64,000 nucleotides of DNA, taken from contig NC_054713.1 of assembly GCF_016097555.1 (NCBI RefSeq), forward strand, positions 3,868,228 through 3,932,227. The letters are read 5' to 3'. The notes beneath the pieces were generated by a model that had not been told where the DNA came from, searched no databases, and worked only from the letters and a program-made list of their open reading frames with translations. Position numbers and translations under genes: made by a program. This DNA is from Gigantopelta aegis. Its lineage: Eukaryota; Mollusca; Gastropoda; Neomphalida; Peltospiridae. This document shows, in pieces, positions 35,817-49,263 of the stretch. The stretch's first letter is position 1. Every line of letters begins with the position of its first letter.

Positions 35817-38800
35817 TTAAAAACGTTTGGTCAGTATCATCTTCATAAATCAAGGCTAATATTCGTTCCTCGTATTCAGCCTTGATACATGTAGTCAAGA
35901 TTACTGATATCCACTACTAGCGCCCTCTATTGGAAGAAAATTTGTAACACTGTCACAGGGATTCTATAATACCCGTAACTGAATGAAACACGATTGTCCA
36001 AATATCTCTCCTAACTGTATATCTATTAGATCTCTCTGTAACGGGCGGTTATACCCTAATGTGGCTCGTCTAGGTATGATCAGAGATACGATCTTATATA
36101 AAGTATATATTATTATAGCACGTTTAGTTCACTAGAAAACACAACAAAACACAATACACTTTGGAATCTGTATTAACCTACGCTGACAAATGTACTGCCG
36201 CAGTAGTTAATTAATAACAACAATAATAACAACCCAGAACTGATCACTTAATTAGTTAATCTCTAGGTGTCTAGTTTACACAATATGCTAATCACTTCAC
36301 CGTGACACAACACCCACACGTGTGATAATTGAGAAACGCTGCCAGGAGAACTTAATTAATAAAGGAATTACAACTCTATTCCTAACTGGTTAATGTTTAA
36401 TTAACCCTTACTACTCGTTCAATAACGCGTGATAATTGAGAAACGCTTCCAGGGGAACTTAATTAATAAAGGAATTACAACTCTATTCCTAACTGGTTAA
36501 TTTTTAATTAACCCTTAACTACTCATTCAGTAACCTTGTAACACAGAATTAATACTGGTACCTATCACAATAAAGACAATAACCTACAGTTTACCTAGGT
36601 CCTCTAGGATGACTGGTTAAGCTTTTTATAATTATTTAGGACAGTGAGCCTACAGATTACTGCGTCAGATGACCGGCAGCACCGTTTAAATAATATTGGT
36701 ATAATACAGTATTAAAATATTTAAAGTCACATCAATCACATCAAGGTTATACAACAGAGCAGAAATGATATTTACCAAGTCCAAACGGACTAACGTTCCC
36801 TGGGGCCTTCCAATGTTTCTCCCCGATATCTCTAAAACCCTAGCTATTTATTCAAAACTCTCAGAGACAGCGAATATCGCCTGGGGGCACAAGGCGGTAC
36901 CTCACGTATCATCTGAATTTCCACAGCGACCAAGACGGCATATCTTTCTCTTAGATCGCCAGACTCAATGACGCCAAGTCGCCAAATCACGGTTGTAAAA
37001 ACCGCACTCGCGGAGGTATTACGTAACTACTGGCCACATGGCTCCGCACCTGGGCTGGGTGTGTATTAGAAGTACAGCTCGACGGTCGTCGCGCAAATGG
37101 AAACACGTAACAAGTTGCCCACCTGGGCTAAGTGCATTTGGAACTGCACACGGCCTTCTAAAACAATTAATATCGCCACAGGCGAAAAGAAATTAAGAAC
37201 ATGTACCGTCACAAACACCGATTATGTCCCTTACACGATGACATCGCTGACCAATCACAGCATCGGTAACATGTGACAATCTTAAAAGCAATATCAGTGT
37301 TCGCCCGCCAACATGGAGTTTATATAACAAGGGAATCTATAAGGAGCGTTGCGATTCGTTGCAATCAGATCTCATCGCATCCAATGAAATTTAAGCCAAT
37401 TTAAGATTTTTTGACGACATTTATCAAGGCTGAATGCGAGGAACGAATATTAGTCTTGATTTATGAAGATAGGTCAGTATATGTATAGATTTTGGTCAGT
37501 ATTTGTACAGGTTTTGGTCAGTATTTGCACAGGTTTTGGTTAGTATTTACACAGGTTTTTGTCAGTATCTGCACAGGTTTTGGTTAGTATCTGCACAGGT
37601 TTTGGTCAGTATTTGCACAGGTTTTGGTTAGTATTTACACAGGTTTTGGTTAGTATCTTGCACAGGTTTTGGTCAGTATTTGCACAGGTTTTGGTCAATA
37701 GTTGCACTAACAGTTACCAAGAGGGGTTTTTGTTACCGCCGTTGTACTGCCAACGTACCCTGAGTTCCAGTTAGTTGGCACAGCGTTCACTGAAGCTGGA
37801 GAAATCTCCGTCTTCACTGGTGGTGCGGACGTGACGCGTTTCTCTTCATTCGCGGGTTTCTGGTCCGTTAGCGCGGATGTCATTGGTTGTCTGGATCTTA
37901 GAAAGTAAAGAACAATAACATTATAATTATTTAAATTTTGTAAAAGTTAAAAGTTTGTTTTGTTTAACGACACCACTGGAGTACATGGATAAATTAATCA
38001 TCGGCTATTGGATGTCAAACATTTGGTAATTCTGACTTGTAGTCATTAGAAGAAACCCGCTACATTTTTTTCTAATGCAGCAAGGGATCTTTTATATGCA
38101 CTTTCCCACAGATAGGGAAGCACATACCACGGTCTTTGTCCAGTTGTGGTGCACTGATTAGAACGAGAAAAACCCAATCAGCCAAATGGATCCACTGAGG
38201 TGTTTCGATCCTGCAACGCAAGCACCTCAAGCGAGCACTCAACCGACTGAGCTAAATCCCGTCCCTTAAATTCTGTAAAGTTATTAGTAGGATTTCTTGT
38301 CATGTGTACTATTATCCTGTTCAGTTATTTACACCCAAAGTTTTTTGCAAATGTTACGTTTATTTCCTATTCGATATTTGTTTTCTTTGCATTTACATGA
38401 AAACAAACCCAAACCCCGACAGGTTTTATATACAAATCATCATATAAAATGCACGAAGTTGACTTAATTCCACTTTTTAAAAATCTCTGTGTCTTTTGAA
38501 TGCACGTTATTTCTCCTATAAATAACTACGGTCATTTGCATATCAAAACATTGGGATCTGAGGCTACGTGAAGGCCATTATAGCTTGTTTCACTAAATCA
38601 AGGTTATTATTGTTTTGCAGTGTGTAACAGCATTGTCTAATCTTTCCGTTAAACATAGATGTAAACAAACAGAATATGTAACCCTTTCTTGTAGGTGCAT
38701 TATATTTAATAAATTTAGCTAATGTATTATGTATTTTTATTTTATTATATCAATTATATATTAGCATACCATACCAAACCTAACACAACTGAGGTGTAGC

Positions 38801-38988
38801 ACAGTAATAAACACAAATCACCTCACACACCGCAGGAATGTGCTTTCCAAATTTATAAATAAATTTAATGCAGGGCCGGACCCAGAAGACGGGGGGGGGG
38901 GGGGGGGGGGGATAAAATGTCAAAGGCCACCAACATCAAATAATAATAAAAATGTTATTTAATTTGCCTCTAAATTGGGAACTCATAC

Positions 38989-39068
<80 letters not shown>

Positions 39069-41223
39069 TTTAGGGTGGTGCTAGGGGCTGGGGTTTGGGG
39101 GTTGGGTGTTACATTTGTAATGCGAAAAACCAAAGGGCTATTGTTCGGACTCGTATGGGTTCAACCACTTTTTCATCCCGCAGACACAGCCCTGAATGTT
39201 CAAAATACGATAGCATTGCTTGGTCAATAACATCATTATTTCGATCTATGACTGCACGTGCTATTGTAGCAATGTGTAAACCACGTAAAATACAAGTTAG
39301 GTAGGGTATATAAATTCATTGAAAATGTATTAGTCGACATTCTTGTTATTGTTATTTGAGGAAAAATATGGGTAAATCGAAAAACACTTCAGTTGATGTA
39401 AAATCGTGTATAAAGAACGTTTTTGATTATTTTGAAGATGAATATCAGCGCGGTAGACCTAGGTATGCTTCTTATCGAATTGTCGATCGAGTTGCCGCTG
39501 CACTTAAAGTTTCGGTTTCAACAGTAAAAAGAACTGTGAAAAATCTAAGCTCTATGAATCCAAGCGACCGAAAACTCATCGATTTATTTGATAAAGATGT
39601 TATTAGACGACGAGTATACAGATTTTATAGAGAGGGCGAATTACCTACATTACATAAGATTAACGTGGCTTTAAGGGAGGAATGTGGAATCAACATATCC
39701 ATATCAACTTTACGAAGAACACTCCATGACCTCGATTTTAAATACCAACATATGTCTACAACCGGAAAAGTGATTTTTGAGGACGCCAATATATCAGACA
39801 GGAGACTGTCCTATCTCCATGAAATATCCAGTTTACGAGAACAGGGGTATTTAATAGTGTATCAAGATGAGACCTGGGTGAATGTCAACCACACAACATC
39901 CCACCACTGGACAGATGTCCACCCGGGCACAAGTACCGCCAATCACCTGCCGAAATCAGACGCTGCTAATCGAGTTCCTAAACTCTGTTCGGTGATTGGG
40001 AAGGGAAAAAGACTTATTATTTGTCATGCTGGCTGTGATAAATATGGATTGATAGATGGCTGTGAATTGATCTTTGAGGCTAAAAAAAACAGACGGAGAC
40101 TATCATGGTGAGATGAATCATGAAAATTTCATCAAATAGTTTGAAGAACAACTTATGCCTTCTCTACCAGAACCTTCTGTTATCGTCATGGATAACGCAA
40201 GCTGCCACAACAAATGAACTGAGATTACACGATGTCCTGCACTAAACGCTAAAAAGGAAGAAATTCAGTCGTGGCTACGAAACAAAAATATACCTTTTGA
40301 GAGTAACATGACAAAGCCAGTTTTTTTATGAACTTGTGAAAAGTAACAAATGTGCAAAGCAATTTGTTACTGATGATATTGCTGAACGCCATGGGCACTT
40401 GTGTCTAAGACTGCCGCCAAGACATTCTGAACTCAACCCGATAGAACTGATCTGGAGTACGCAGTTAAACATGTCATAAAGATCGAAGAAGATTTTAGAA
40501 AACAAAATAGTTTTATAAGAAATAAAATACCCCCTGTGATAGTCCCCCTTAACGAAGATAGTGATGAAGAAATGAGTTCGTCGACTGACTAAGTTATTTC
40601 TCCATACCCATCAGGTGTATTACTTTAATGTATGCATGAACTCTTTAACACCAAAAACAATTTATTTCCATATCATTCACTATCAAACAACCTAACAACC
40701 TATAAACTAATCGACTAGAAATGCATATAGACTACACATACATACGAGAGAAATGTTTATTTAACGACACACTCAACGCATTTGATATACGTTTATGTGG
40801 CGTCAGACAAAACGGTTAAGGAGCATTATGACAGTGAGAAAGAAACTCGCTACCGCCACATGGGCCACTGTTTCCGATAAGCAATTTTGATAAGCAATAA
40901 GGGACGTTTTATATGCACCATCCAATAGACAGGATAGCACATACCACAGCCTTTATACATCAGTTGTGGTGCACAGGCTGGAACTAAACACAACCCAATG
41001 GGTCCACCATGTGGGATCGATCAGTCGACCTACCATGAGCGAACGCTTTACCTCTGAGCTACGTCCCGCTCCATATATAAAAAAAAAAGCCTTAAGTGGG
41101 GTTGGGGTTGTGCAGAGGGTCACACCTCCACCAATCGCATGCATACCATATTCTTCTCTCTCTCTCCCTATAACCATATAACCATAGATTAAAATATGTT
41201 GAGTGCGTCGTTACATAAATGAC

Positions 41224-41293
<70 letters not shown>

Positions 41294-44200
41294 GTCTGTC
41301 TGTCTCTCCCTTCAGCGCGCGCGCTTGTGTATTCCACAATATAATTATAATATACTCTTCAAAAAAAGAAACGCAAACGGGTACAAATGGGTTATAACTC
41401 CGATTTTATGTTTCCTACCGGTTCATGCTTTGTGAATATAAGGTCATTGCATGTCCCAAACACATTCCCACGGTTACATTCGATAAAACGCAGCTACTGT
41501 ACAATAAAGTTCCAAAATGTGAATATTCGCAAAAACGCAGCCACGTGCAAACCATGTCACCACTGCACGTGCGTTGTCTGCACGTGCAACATGAACACCG
41601 ACAGTATAAAAGTGCAGGGTGTTCGCTTGCCTGGCCTCTGTATCTGGCCGACAGTTGACAATCCAGGACATGCCACGTCTCAGTGAACCGCAGAGAAACA
41701 ATGCCATCGGCCGACTAGACGCAGGCGAATCCAGAACGGCCGTTGCCAGGGCATTCCATGTGTCCCCAAGCACCATCTCCAGACTGTGGGACCGTTACCA
41801 GCAACATGGATCAACACGTGACCTCCCTAGATCCGGTCGACCACGGGTCACTACCCCCGGGCAGGACCGCTACATCCGGGTACGCCACCTTCGGGAACGA
41901 TTGACTACTGCCACCTCCACAGCCGCAGCAATACCAGGTTTGCGCAGGATATCCGACCAGACCGTACGGAACCGCCTACGTGAGGTAGGAATTCGTGCCA
42001 GACGTCCAGTTCGAGGTGTCATCTTAACACCACAACACCGTCGACTCCGACTGCAGTGGTGCCAGATTCATCGACAATGGCCTCAACTGCGATGGAGACA
42101 GGTGTGGTTCAGTGACGAGTCCCGATTTCTGCTCCGACGTCATGATGGAAGATGTCGCGTGTATAGGCGTCGTGGTGAACGTTATGCGGCAAACTGCGTG
42201 CAGGAAGTGGACAGATTCGGCGGGGGTAGTGTCATGGTGTGGGCAGCCATCTCACACACTGGCAGAACTGACCTGGTCCACGTGCAGGGCAACCTGAATG
42301 CACAGGGCTACATTGACCAGATCCTCCGGCCACACATCGTTCCAGTTATGGCCAACGCCAACGCAGTGTTCCAACATGACAACGCCAGGCCTCACACAGC
42401 ACGTCTCACAACGGCTTTCCTACAGAACAACAACATTAATGTCCTTCCTTGGCCATCGATATCACCGGATTTGAACCCAATTGAGAATCTATGGGACGAG
42501 TTGGACCGACGCCTCCGACAGCGACAACCACAGCCCCAGACCCTGCCCGAGCTGGCAGCAGCCTTGCAGGCCGAGTGGGCCACCATCCCCCGGGACGTCA
42601 TCCGTACTCTGGTTGCTTCAATGGGCAGGCGGTGCCAGGCAGTTGTCAACACACGCGGAGGCCACACCCGGTATTGACTCCAGATGACCTTGACCTTGGT
42701 GGTGTGTCCTATCACTTACTCACAATGGACTAGAGTGAATTGTGAACAATCCTGCAACATTTGGTAATTATCGGACTCGCCATTCAATAATGAAATCAAT
42801 TCTCCAAATGTTACGACAATGTGGTTTTTGCGTTTCTTCTTTTGAAGAGTATATTTGATTTTAAAAAAAAAAAAAATTCAAACTGAGGTTTTGTCACCTG
42901 AATCCGCGCCTGCTTCATGTTTACAGATATTTTCTTAAATATAGGTCATACTACGATTTGTGCGGATAGGACGATAGAACCGAACATTAGTTTGAAACGC
43001 ACTATAGAATGATGCTTTTGATATGTAAATGACCGTAGTTATTTATAGGAGAAATAACGTGCGTTCAAAAGACACAGAGATTTTTAAAAAGTGGAATTAA
43101 GTCAACTTCGTGCATTTTATATGATGATTTGTATATAACACCTGTCGGGATTTGGGTTTGTTTTCATGTAAATGCAAAGAAAACAAATATCGAATAGGAA
43201 ATAAACGTAACATTTGCAAAAAACTTTGGGTCTAAATAATTGAACAGGATAATAGTATTTAATATACTGGGCTACTTTTCATCCCGCTGAATAGAAGAAA
43301 GAGATACAGAAGAAACAGAAGACGATAAAGCTAAGAATAAGGAGGAGGAACAAGCGGAGGAAGACGGGAGACGAAGAAGACAAAGAAGAAAAGACGAAGA
43401 GGAAGTGAGAAAGAAGAAGAAAGTTAATGTTAAAGTTTATTTTGTTTAAAGACACGACTAGAGAACATTGATGAATTAATCATCGGCTATTTGATATCGA
43501 ATATTTTTCAATTCTGACAGGTAGTCTTCAATGGAAACCTAGCTACAACATTTCTCCATTGGACCATTAGTAGCAAGGGCCAAGAACTTGAAAAATACCA
43601 GTTGTGGCGCTGTGGTTCAGATGAGAAACACCAACAGGTCACCCAAGGAAGAAGAACGAAGAGAGGAATGGATACAATGGGAAGAGTAGGAATAGAAGTT
43701 ACTCAAAGAGAAATAAGGGACAACCTGTAGTTAGAAAGAGCGAGATGCAAGAGGGAGAGTAGATAGATAGTGGATCAGGAATGCATTACAGGATTAAATT
43801 GGAGTGGGGCATGGATTCAGTGATACTAATTTCAACTGTACTGTTTTCTTATTTGCTCAATTCCATTACATATGTCTCGAATTCACTTACGGAGGGTTCT
43901 GTTCAGTTTGTGATTTCACCTCATTTTGGTTATCTCCCTTGGTGTCATTCTTCAAAAAGCTTCTGTAAAAGAAACGTTCTGCTGTATAATGTATGGGTCG
44001 TAAACTCGTACTCGGATTCAGAAGCGGATCGGGGAACCAGAACCAGGGAACCCGTAGCCTCTAAATATATTCAGGTGTCTGTTTTTTCTGGGAAATGTTC
44101 ATTGGGTTGCTGTTTTCACGATGTGGTCAATGCGCCTTTTTCCCTTAGCCCCCTCACCCCCACCCCCACCACCAATATTTCCAGGATCCTCTTCTGATAT

Positions 44201-47200
44201 TTATTACAGACTATGGGAGAGGAGCAGGATGGAAAGGAGGAAGGAAGGAAATGTTTTATTTAACGGCGCACTCAACACGTTTTATTTACGGTTATATGGC
44301 GTCAGACATATGGTTTAGGACCACACAGATATTGAGAGAGGAAACCCGCTGTCGCCACTTCATGGGCTACTCTTTTCGATTAGCAGCAAAGGATCTTTTA
44401 TATACATCATCCCCCAGACAGGGTAGTACATACCACGGCCTTTGATATGCCAGTCGTGGTGCACTGGCTGGAACGAGAAATAGCCCAATGGGCCTACCGA
44501 CAGGGGTCGATCCCAAACCGACCGCGCATCAAGCGGGCGCTGTACCACTGGGCTACGTCCCGCCCCCATAGAAAGACGGAGGAGGTGAAGCGTATTTTAT
44601 TTACAAGGGGCATCTGAAATTTAAGTCGCCACTGTGGCACTTGTCACACCTGCAACCTGGCTAACTACAACCTTAAAATTAACGTTTGTTTTGTTAAACA
44701 ACACCACTAGAGCACAGTGATGATTTATTTAGAGCTATTGGATGTCAAACATTTGGTAATTCTGACCCGCTACATTTTTCCATTAGCAGCAAGGGATTTT
44801 TTTATATGCACTTTCCCACAAACAGACTTTGACCAGTTGTTTGGCACTGGTTAGAACGATAAAAAAAAACCCCAATAAGTTGAATGGATCTGTCGAGGTG
44901 GTTCAATCGTGCAACGCAAGCACCTCAGGCGAGTATTTAACCGACTTAGCTGAAACCTGCCCCTTAACCATAGCTACAATGTTTTTCCTTTGTTAACGGC
45001 CATTTTTTAAAGGCAGTTCACCCACAAAATAATCTGAGCTATGGTTCTGTAAAGTACTTCCAGTTCGTTGCTTGCTCTATTGATGCACATGTGTGTACGT
45101 TCCTTTGTTTACAAAAACTGAAGAAAGGTTTTCTGGCGCCTGTACTGGCACACGCTATAAAGTGGCAGTCCTCTTATAGAGTTGAACCAAGACTCTCTGA
45201 CATCCCTCCCCACATACAGCTTTGCAACACTAATCCTAGTCTCAAACTGTCAACTGTCACGACGAAGCTGACCAACTTGACGGTTGCGTTGTAATTTTCC
45301 CCAACCCCCGACTTACGGCGGGTGTGCTCATATTAACACCTAATCGGTCGTAGGAGTTGTAAGAGCGTTCAGACTAGCAACTGGACAGTCGTAGAAGTCG
45401 TGAGATCAGAAATTGGCCAACTCTGTCGTGGCAGTTGGTAGTCTGAGACTAGCATAAGGCTACACTGAGTACACTGGGTGCTGTAGTTTTTAGTGCACTG
45501 GTAGCTGTAATTTGTAACGATAGATTTCTACATACATTGAGTTCCAGTCAGTTGGTATTGCATTCTCAGATGCTGGCGAGCTCTCGGGCTTATTCGTGAC
45601 GTCATTCTTGTCTGTCTCCGTTTTCTTTTCCTTTGTTGGGCTAGCCGACGGGAATGTGGTACTGAAAATTTTAAAAAGAAAAAAGAAAAGAAAAAGCATT
45701 CTGTGATAACTGCTAAAGTAATACATGTCCCCTGACGAGTCGCCAAGTTGAAGGGTCATAACTCTGTCAAACATAGATAAATTCCTTTTTTGACAGAGTT
45801 GTGACCCTTGAACAAATTACCATGAAAGTCAAACTTGATCGGGTTATAACTCTGTCAAAAAATGTGTAATTCTGTATGATAATAAAGCTATATATAAAAT
45901 TTCATTTCATTACCTTGAGGTATTATAACAAAGTCCGGAAAACTATATGATGGACAATCGGACAGACGGATGGACAGACGGGGACGAAACCTAGGTTGAG
46001 TTCAGACAGACCGAGCAGAAAAAGGTCCGTTAGACTGGTTTATGCGCTTCACGTTAAACCAAATGGCCACGTCGAGAACCAATGAGATAGTTCGCGAGCG
46101 TTAACGAAACGTTCGCTTGTTGAATTTAGTCAGCTTCAGTTGGACGGGTAAAGCACTAAAAAGAGTAACAGAGAGAAGGAAGTCACAAGACGTTAGGGCA
46201 ATTCCAGATTCGAGTAGTTAATAGTCTAAAACTCCTTCAACGGTTAAGAAGAGAATTTTCTTTAAATTTCTATAATTTTTCTCAGGATTGTTTTTTCGGT
46301 GGGGGGTGGGGGGAAGCTGCTAGCTAGCTACGGCGCTATGAACATTAGCGAAATGTTTGCTGGCTGAACTTGGGGGTGGGTATACGCTATTCTATTTATA
46401 CGTGAGGACTACAGCACATATTGTTTGGGGGTTTTTACAGCCAAACGGTCGCCAAGTACCGTCTAAAATACACATATTTTCCTAAACCTTTCGTTTGATC
46501 CATTTTTTAATTTACTCAAAAATTAATTCCCTGACTTAATACTTACGGTGCGACCACGTTGCAGACTTCAAATTTCCACATTCGATCCCTAAAATGAAAA
46601 ATTACAAATGCTATTCGTTAACGACTTTATAACATTATTTATTAAGAAATTACGTATAGTTGTCTTAATATATGTTAATAGCGAGAGTTGGTCTAAAAAA
46701 TTAAACAAGATATCTGCTGGCGATTGACAAACGTTGAATTTAAAACAAAAGAACCATTGTCGTGACATCACATAAGCAATAACAGCAAAGAGAGACCGAA
46801 ACTGAAATTCATATTCATAGTGTCGGGAAGTTATAACAATACTGTACTGGCGCCCAGTACCTTAATACTGACACTCAATCAACCGTTTGACACTGGCGCA
46901 TTTATAAGTCAACTACATGCGCTAAGGCCGAAATACGTTTTAGTTGAAAAAGACATTTAAAATTATGTTTTGAAGATCCGTAAGAAATATAATATTACAA
47001 TAGTGTTCGTTAGATACAATTTCTCTTACAACTTGTTTTTAAAAATGTTTCTTACACGACCGTGCGTTATTTTTGATAACACATACTTGCTTCAAGACAT
47101 ACGACTGGCTGCTCCTAGGTGATGACCAGGTCACCACTGCCATATATCCAATGAAAAACAACACGATGGAAATAGATTACACTGTGACGTATAGTTAACC

Positions 47201-48656
47201 TGACAATCATGTGTCTGTGACACGCAAGTCAGCTACAAGGAAGGAAATTATTTATTTAACGACGCACTCAACACATTTTACTTACGGTTATATGGCGTCG
47301 GGTCAGCTACAAGTGCAAAGGGTTGTAAATATCTTTCATTAAAAAAAGATGTTAAAATTTGCTTAGAACCTGGTGTTTGAGGATATGTAAGAAATAGAAT
47401 GATACATTCGTGTCCGTTATATACAATTTATCTCACAACTCGTTGTTTAAAAACATATCAAACTCGCTTTCGCTCGTTAGATACATTTTAAAACAACTCG
47501 TTGTGAGATAAACGGTATCTAACGGCCACGCATGTATTATTCTTTATATCCATCTTGCTTTCGCTCGTCAAATACGTTTTAAAACAACTCTGTGTAAGAT
47601 AAATGGTATTTAACCATGTTAACGGTCACTCGTGTAGTATTCTCTATATACCTACTCGACGTCGTTGTTATGCCAACTGAAGATGCCTCTTACAAGTTTC
47701 CCGTTGGGCACATCAAAGAGGAGGTCTCCCCTGAACTCGTTCGCGTATTGTTCTGTGAATCGACAACCACTTAACCTAGCCGTTCCTACACAAGATACAG
47801 AAAATAAACTTAATATAAAGTCATTCGCGTATTCTTCAGTAAACCCACCCGTTCCTACACAAGATAAAGAAAATAAACATAAATAGCCATATTATTATTC
47901 CAAAAAAAGTGTGTTTGTTTGTTTGTTTTGTTTTAACGACATCACTAGAGCACATTGATTTATTAATCATCGGCTATTGGATGTCAAACATTTGGTATTT
48001 TTGACATATAGTTTTATAAAGGAAATCCGTTACATTTTTTGTTTTCATTAGTAGCAAGGTATCTTTTATATGCACCTCCCCACAGACAGGATAACACATA
48101 CCACGGCCCTTGATATATCAGTCGTGGTACACTGGCTAGAACAAGAAATAGCCCAATGTGCCCACAGACGAGGGTCGATACCAAACCGACCGCGCACCAA
48201 GCTGGGCTACGTCTCTCCCCTCCAAGAAAAGAGTCGTGACGACAACGGATCAAAAGTTGATGGTCTTTTCTAAATGGTTACAGATTTAAAAAAAATTCTC
48301 GAAAAGGCATCTTCAAATGTTCATGTATAGTCCGTCTCGTTCTCCTACAAAATGTTTTGTTGCAAATAATTTCAGTTTGATTTGACGTAAGAAGAAAAGT
48401 AAAAGTGTTTTGGAAATAACTTTTTTATTTTATTTAGAAAACAATCGGCTCTGAAATACATAACTTGTAGTAAATACCATAGAATGAAAAAAGGCGTTCC
48501 CTGTGAGAAGGACTATAGTTTTAGAATCAATTATTTTATTTGTTAAAGCCATAATATCAAAAATGTTATGACAAAGATAAATAACAAAAAACATTTGTAC
48601 TGTTTTAACAAAATTGTATTTAAAAAAATAATAATGTAATAATCATAATAATTTTC

Positions 48657-48706
<50 letters not shown>

Positions 48707-49174
48707 CATCATTACCCATGAGACTACAACACTGGAAGCTGAAACGTCTGTCTTCGTTTTCGTTACTATGGTAACTCGAGATGCCGGAAATGACATGATT
48801 GTCTGGACATTGAAACATCACCGGGCTATCGAAATCGTTCACATTATCTGTAACATAAAGTATACAAAACAGAATGTCATTCTTCAAAATCAACACGGAA
48901 TGAACATGCTAATAAAGCTAATATATTGTGACGTATTGAAAATTACGGAGCAGAAGGAATATGTTTCGAATTATTTGAATTTTGCATTAGAAAACTGCGC
49001 TATTAGCACATAATAGGACTTCGTGGTAACAGTCACCACCTTCACTACACATCCATTTAGTCACCGGCCTCGGTGGTGTTGTGTTTAAACCATCGGACAT
49101 AAGGCTGGTAGATACAGGGTTCGCAACCCGGTACCGGCTCCAACCCAGAGCGAGTTCTGACGACCACTACATCC

Positions 49175-49263
<89 letters not shown>

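Larger units (their letters stand above)
38309..43255 (+). mobile_element. 4.9 kb TA-flanked element with about 240-base inverted ends and a decayed transposase
   Basis: The left end 38309-38550 (CTATTATCCTGTTCAG...) and the right end 43015-43255 are inverted copies. TA flanks both sides (38307-38308, 43256-43257). Inside are the transposase remnant, a SINE, (AT)n and (CT)n tracts and the nested Tc1 at 41353-42851. Without the nested pieces the element would be near 3 kb. Confidence 0.8.
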
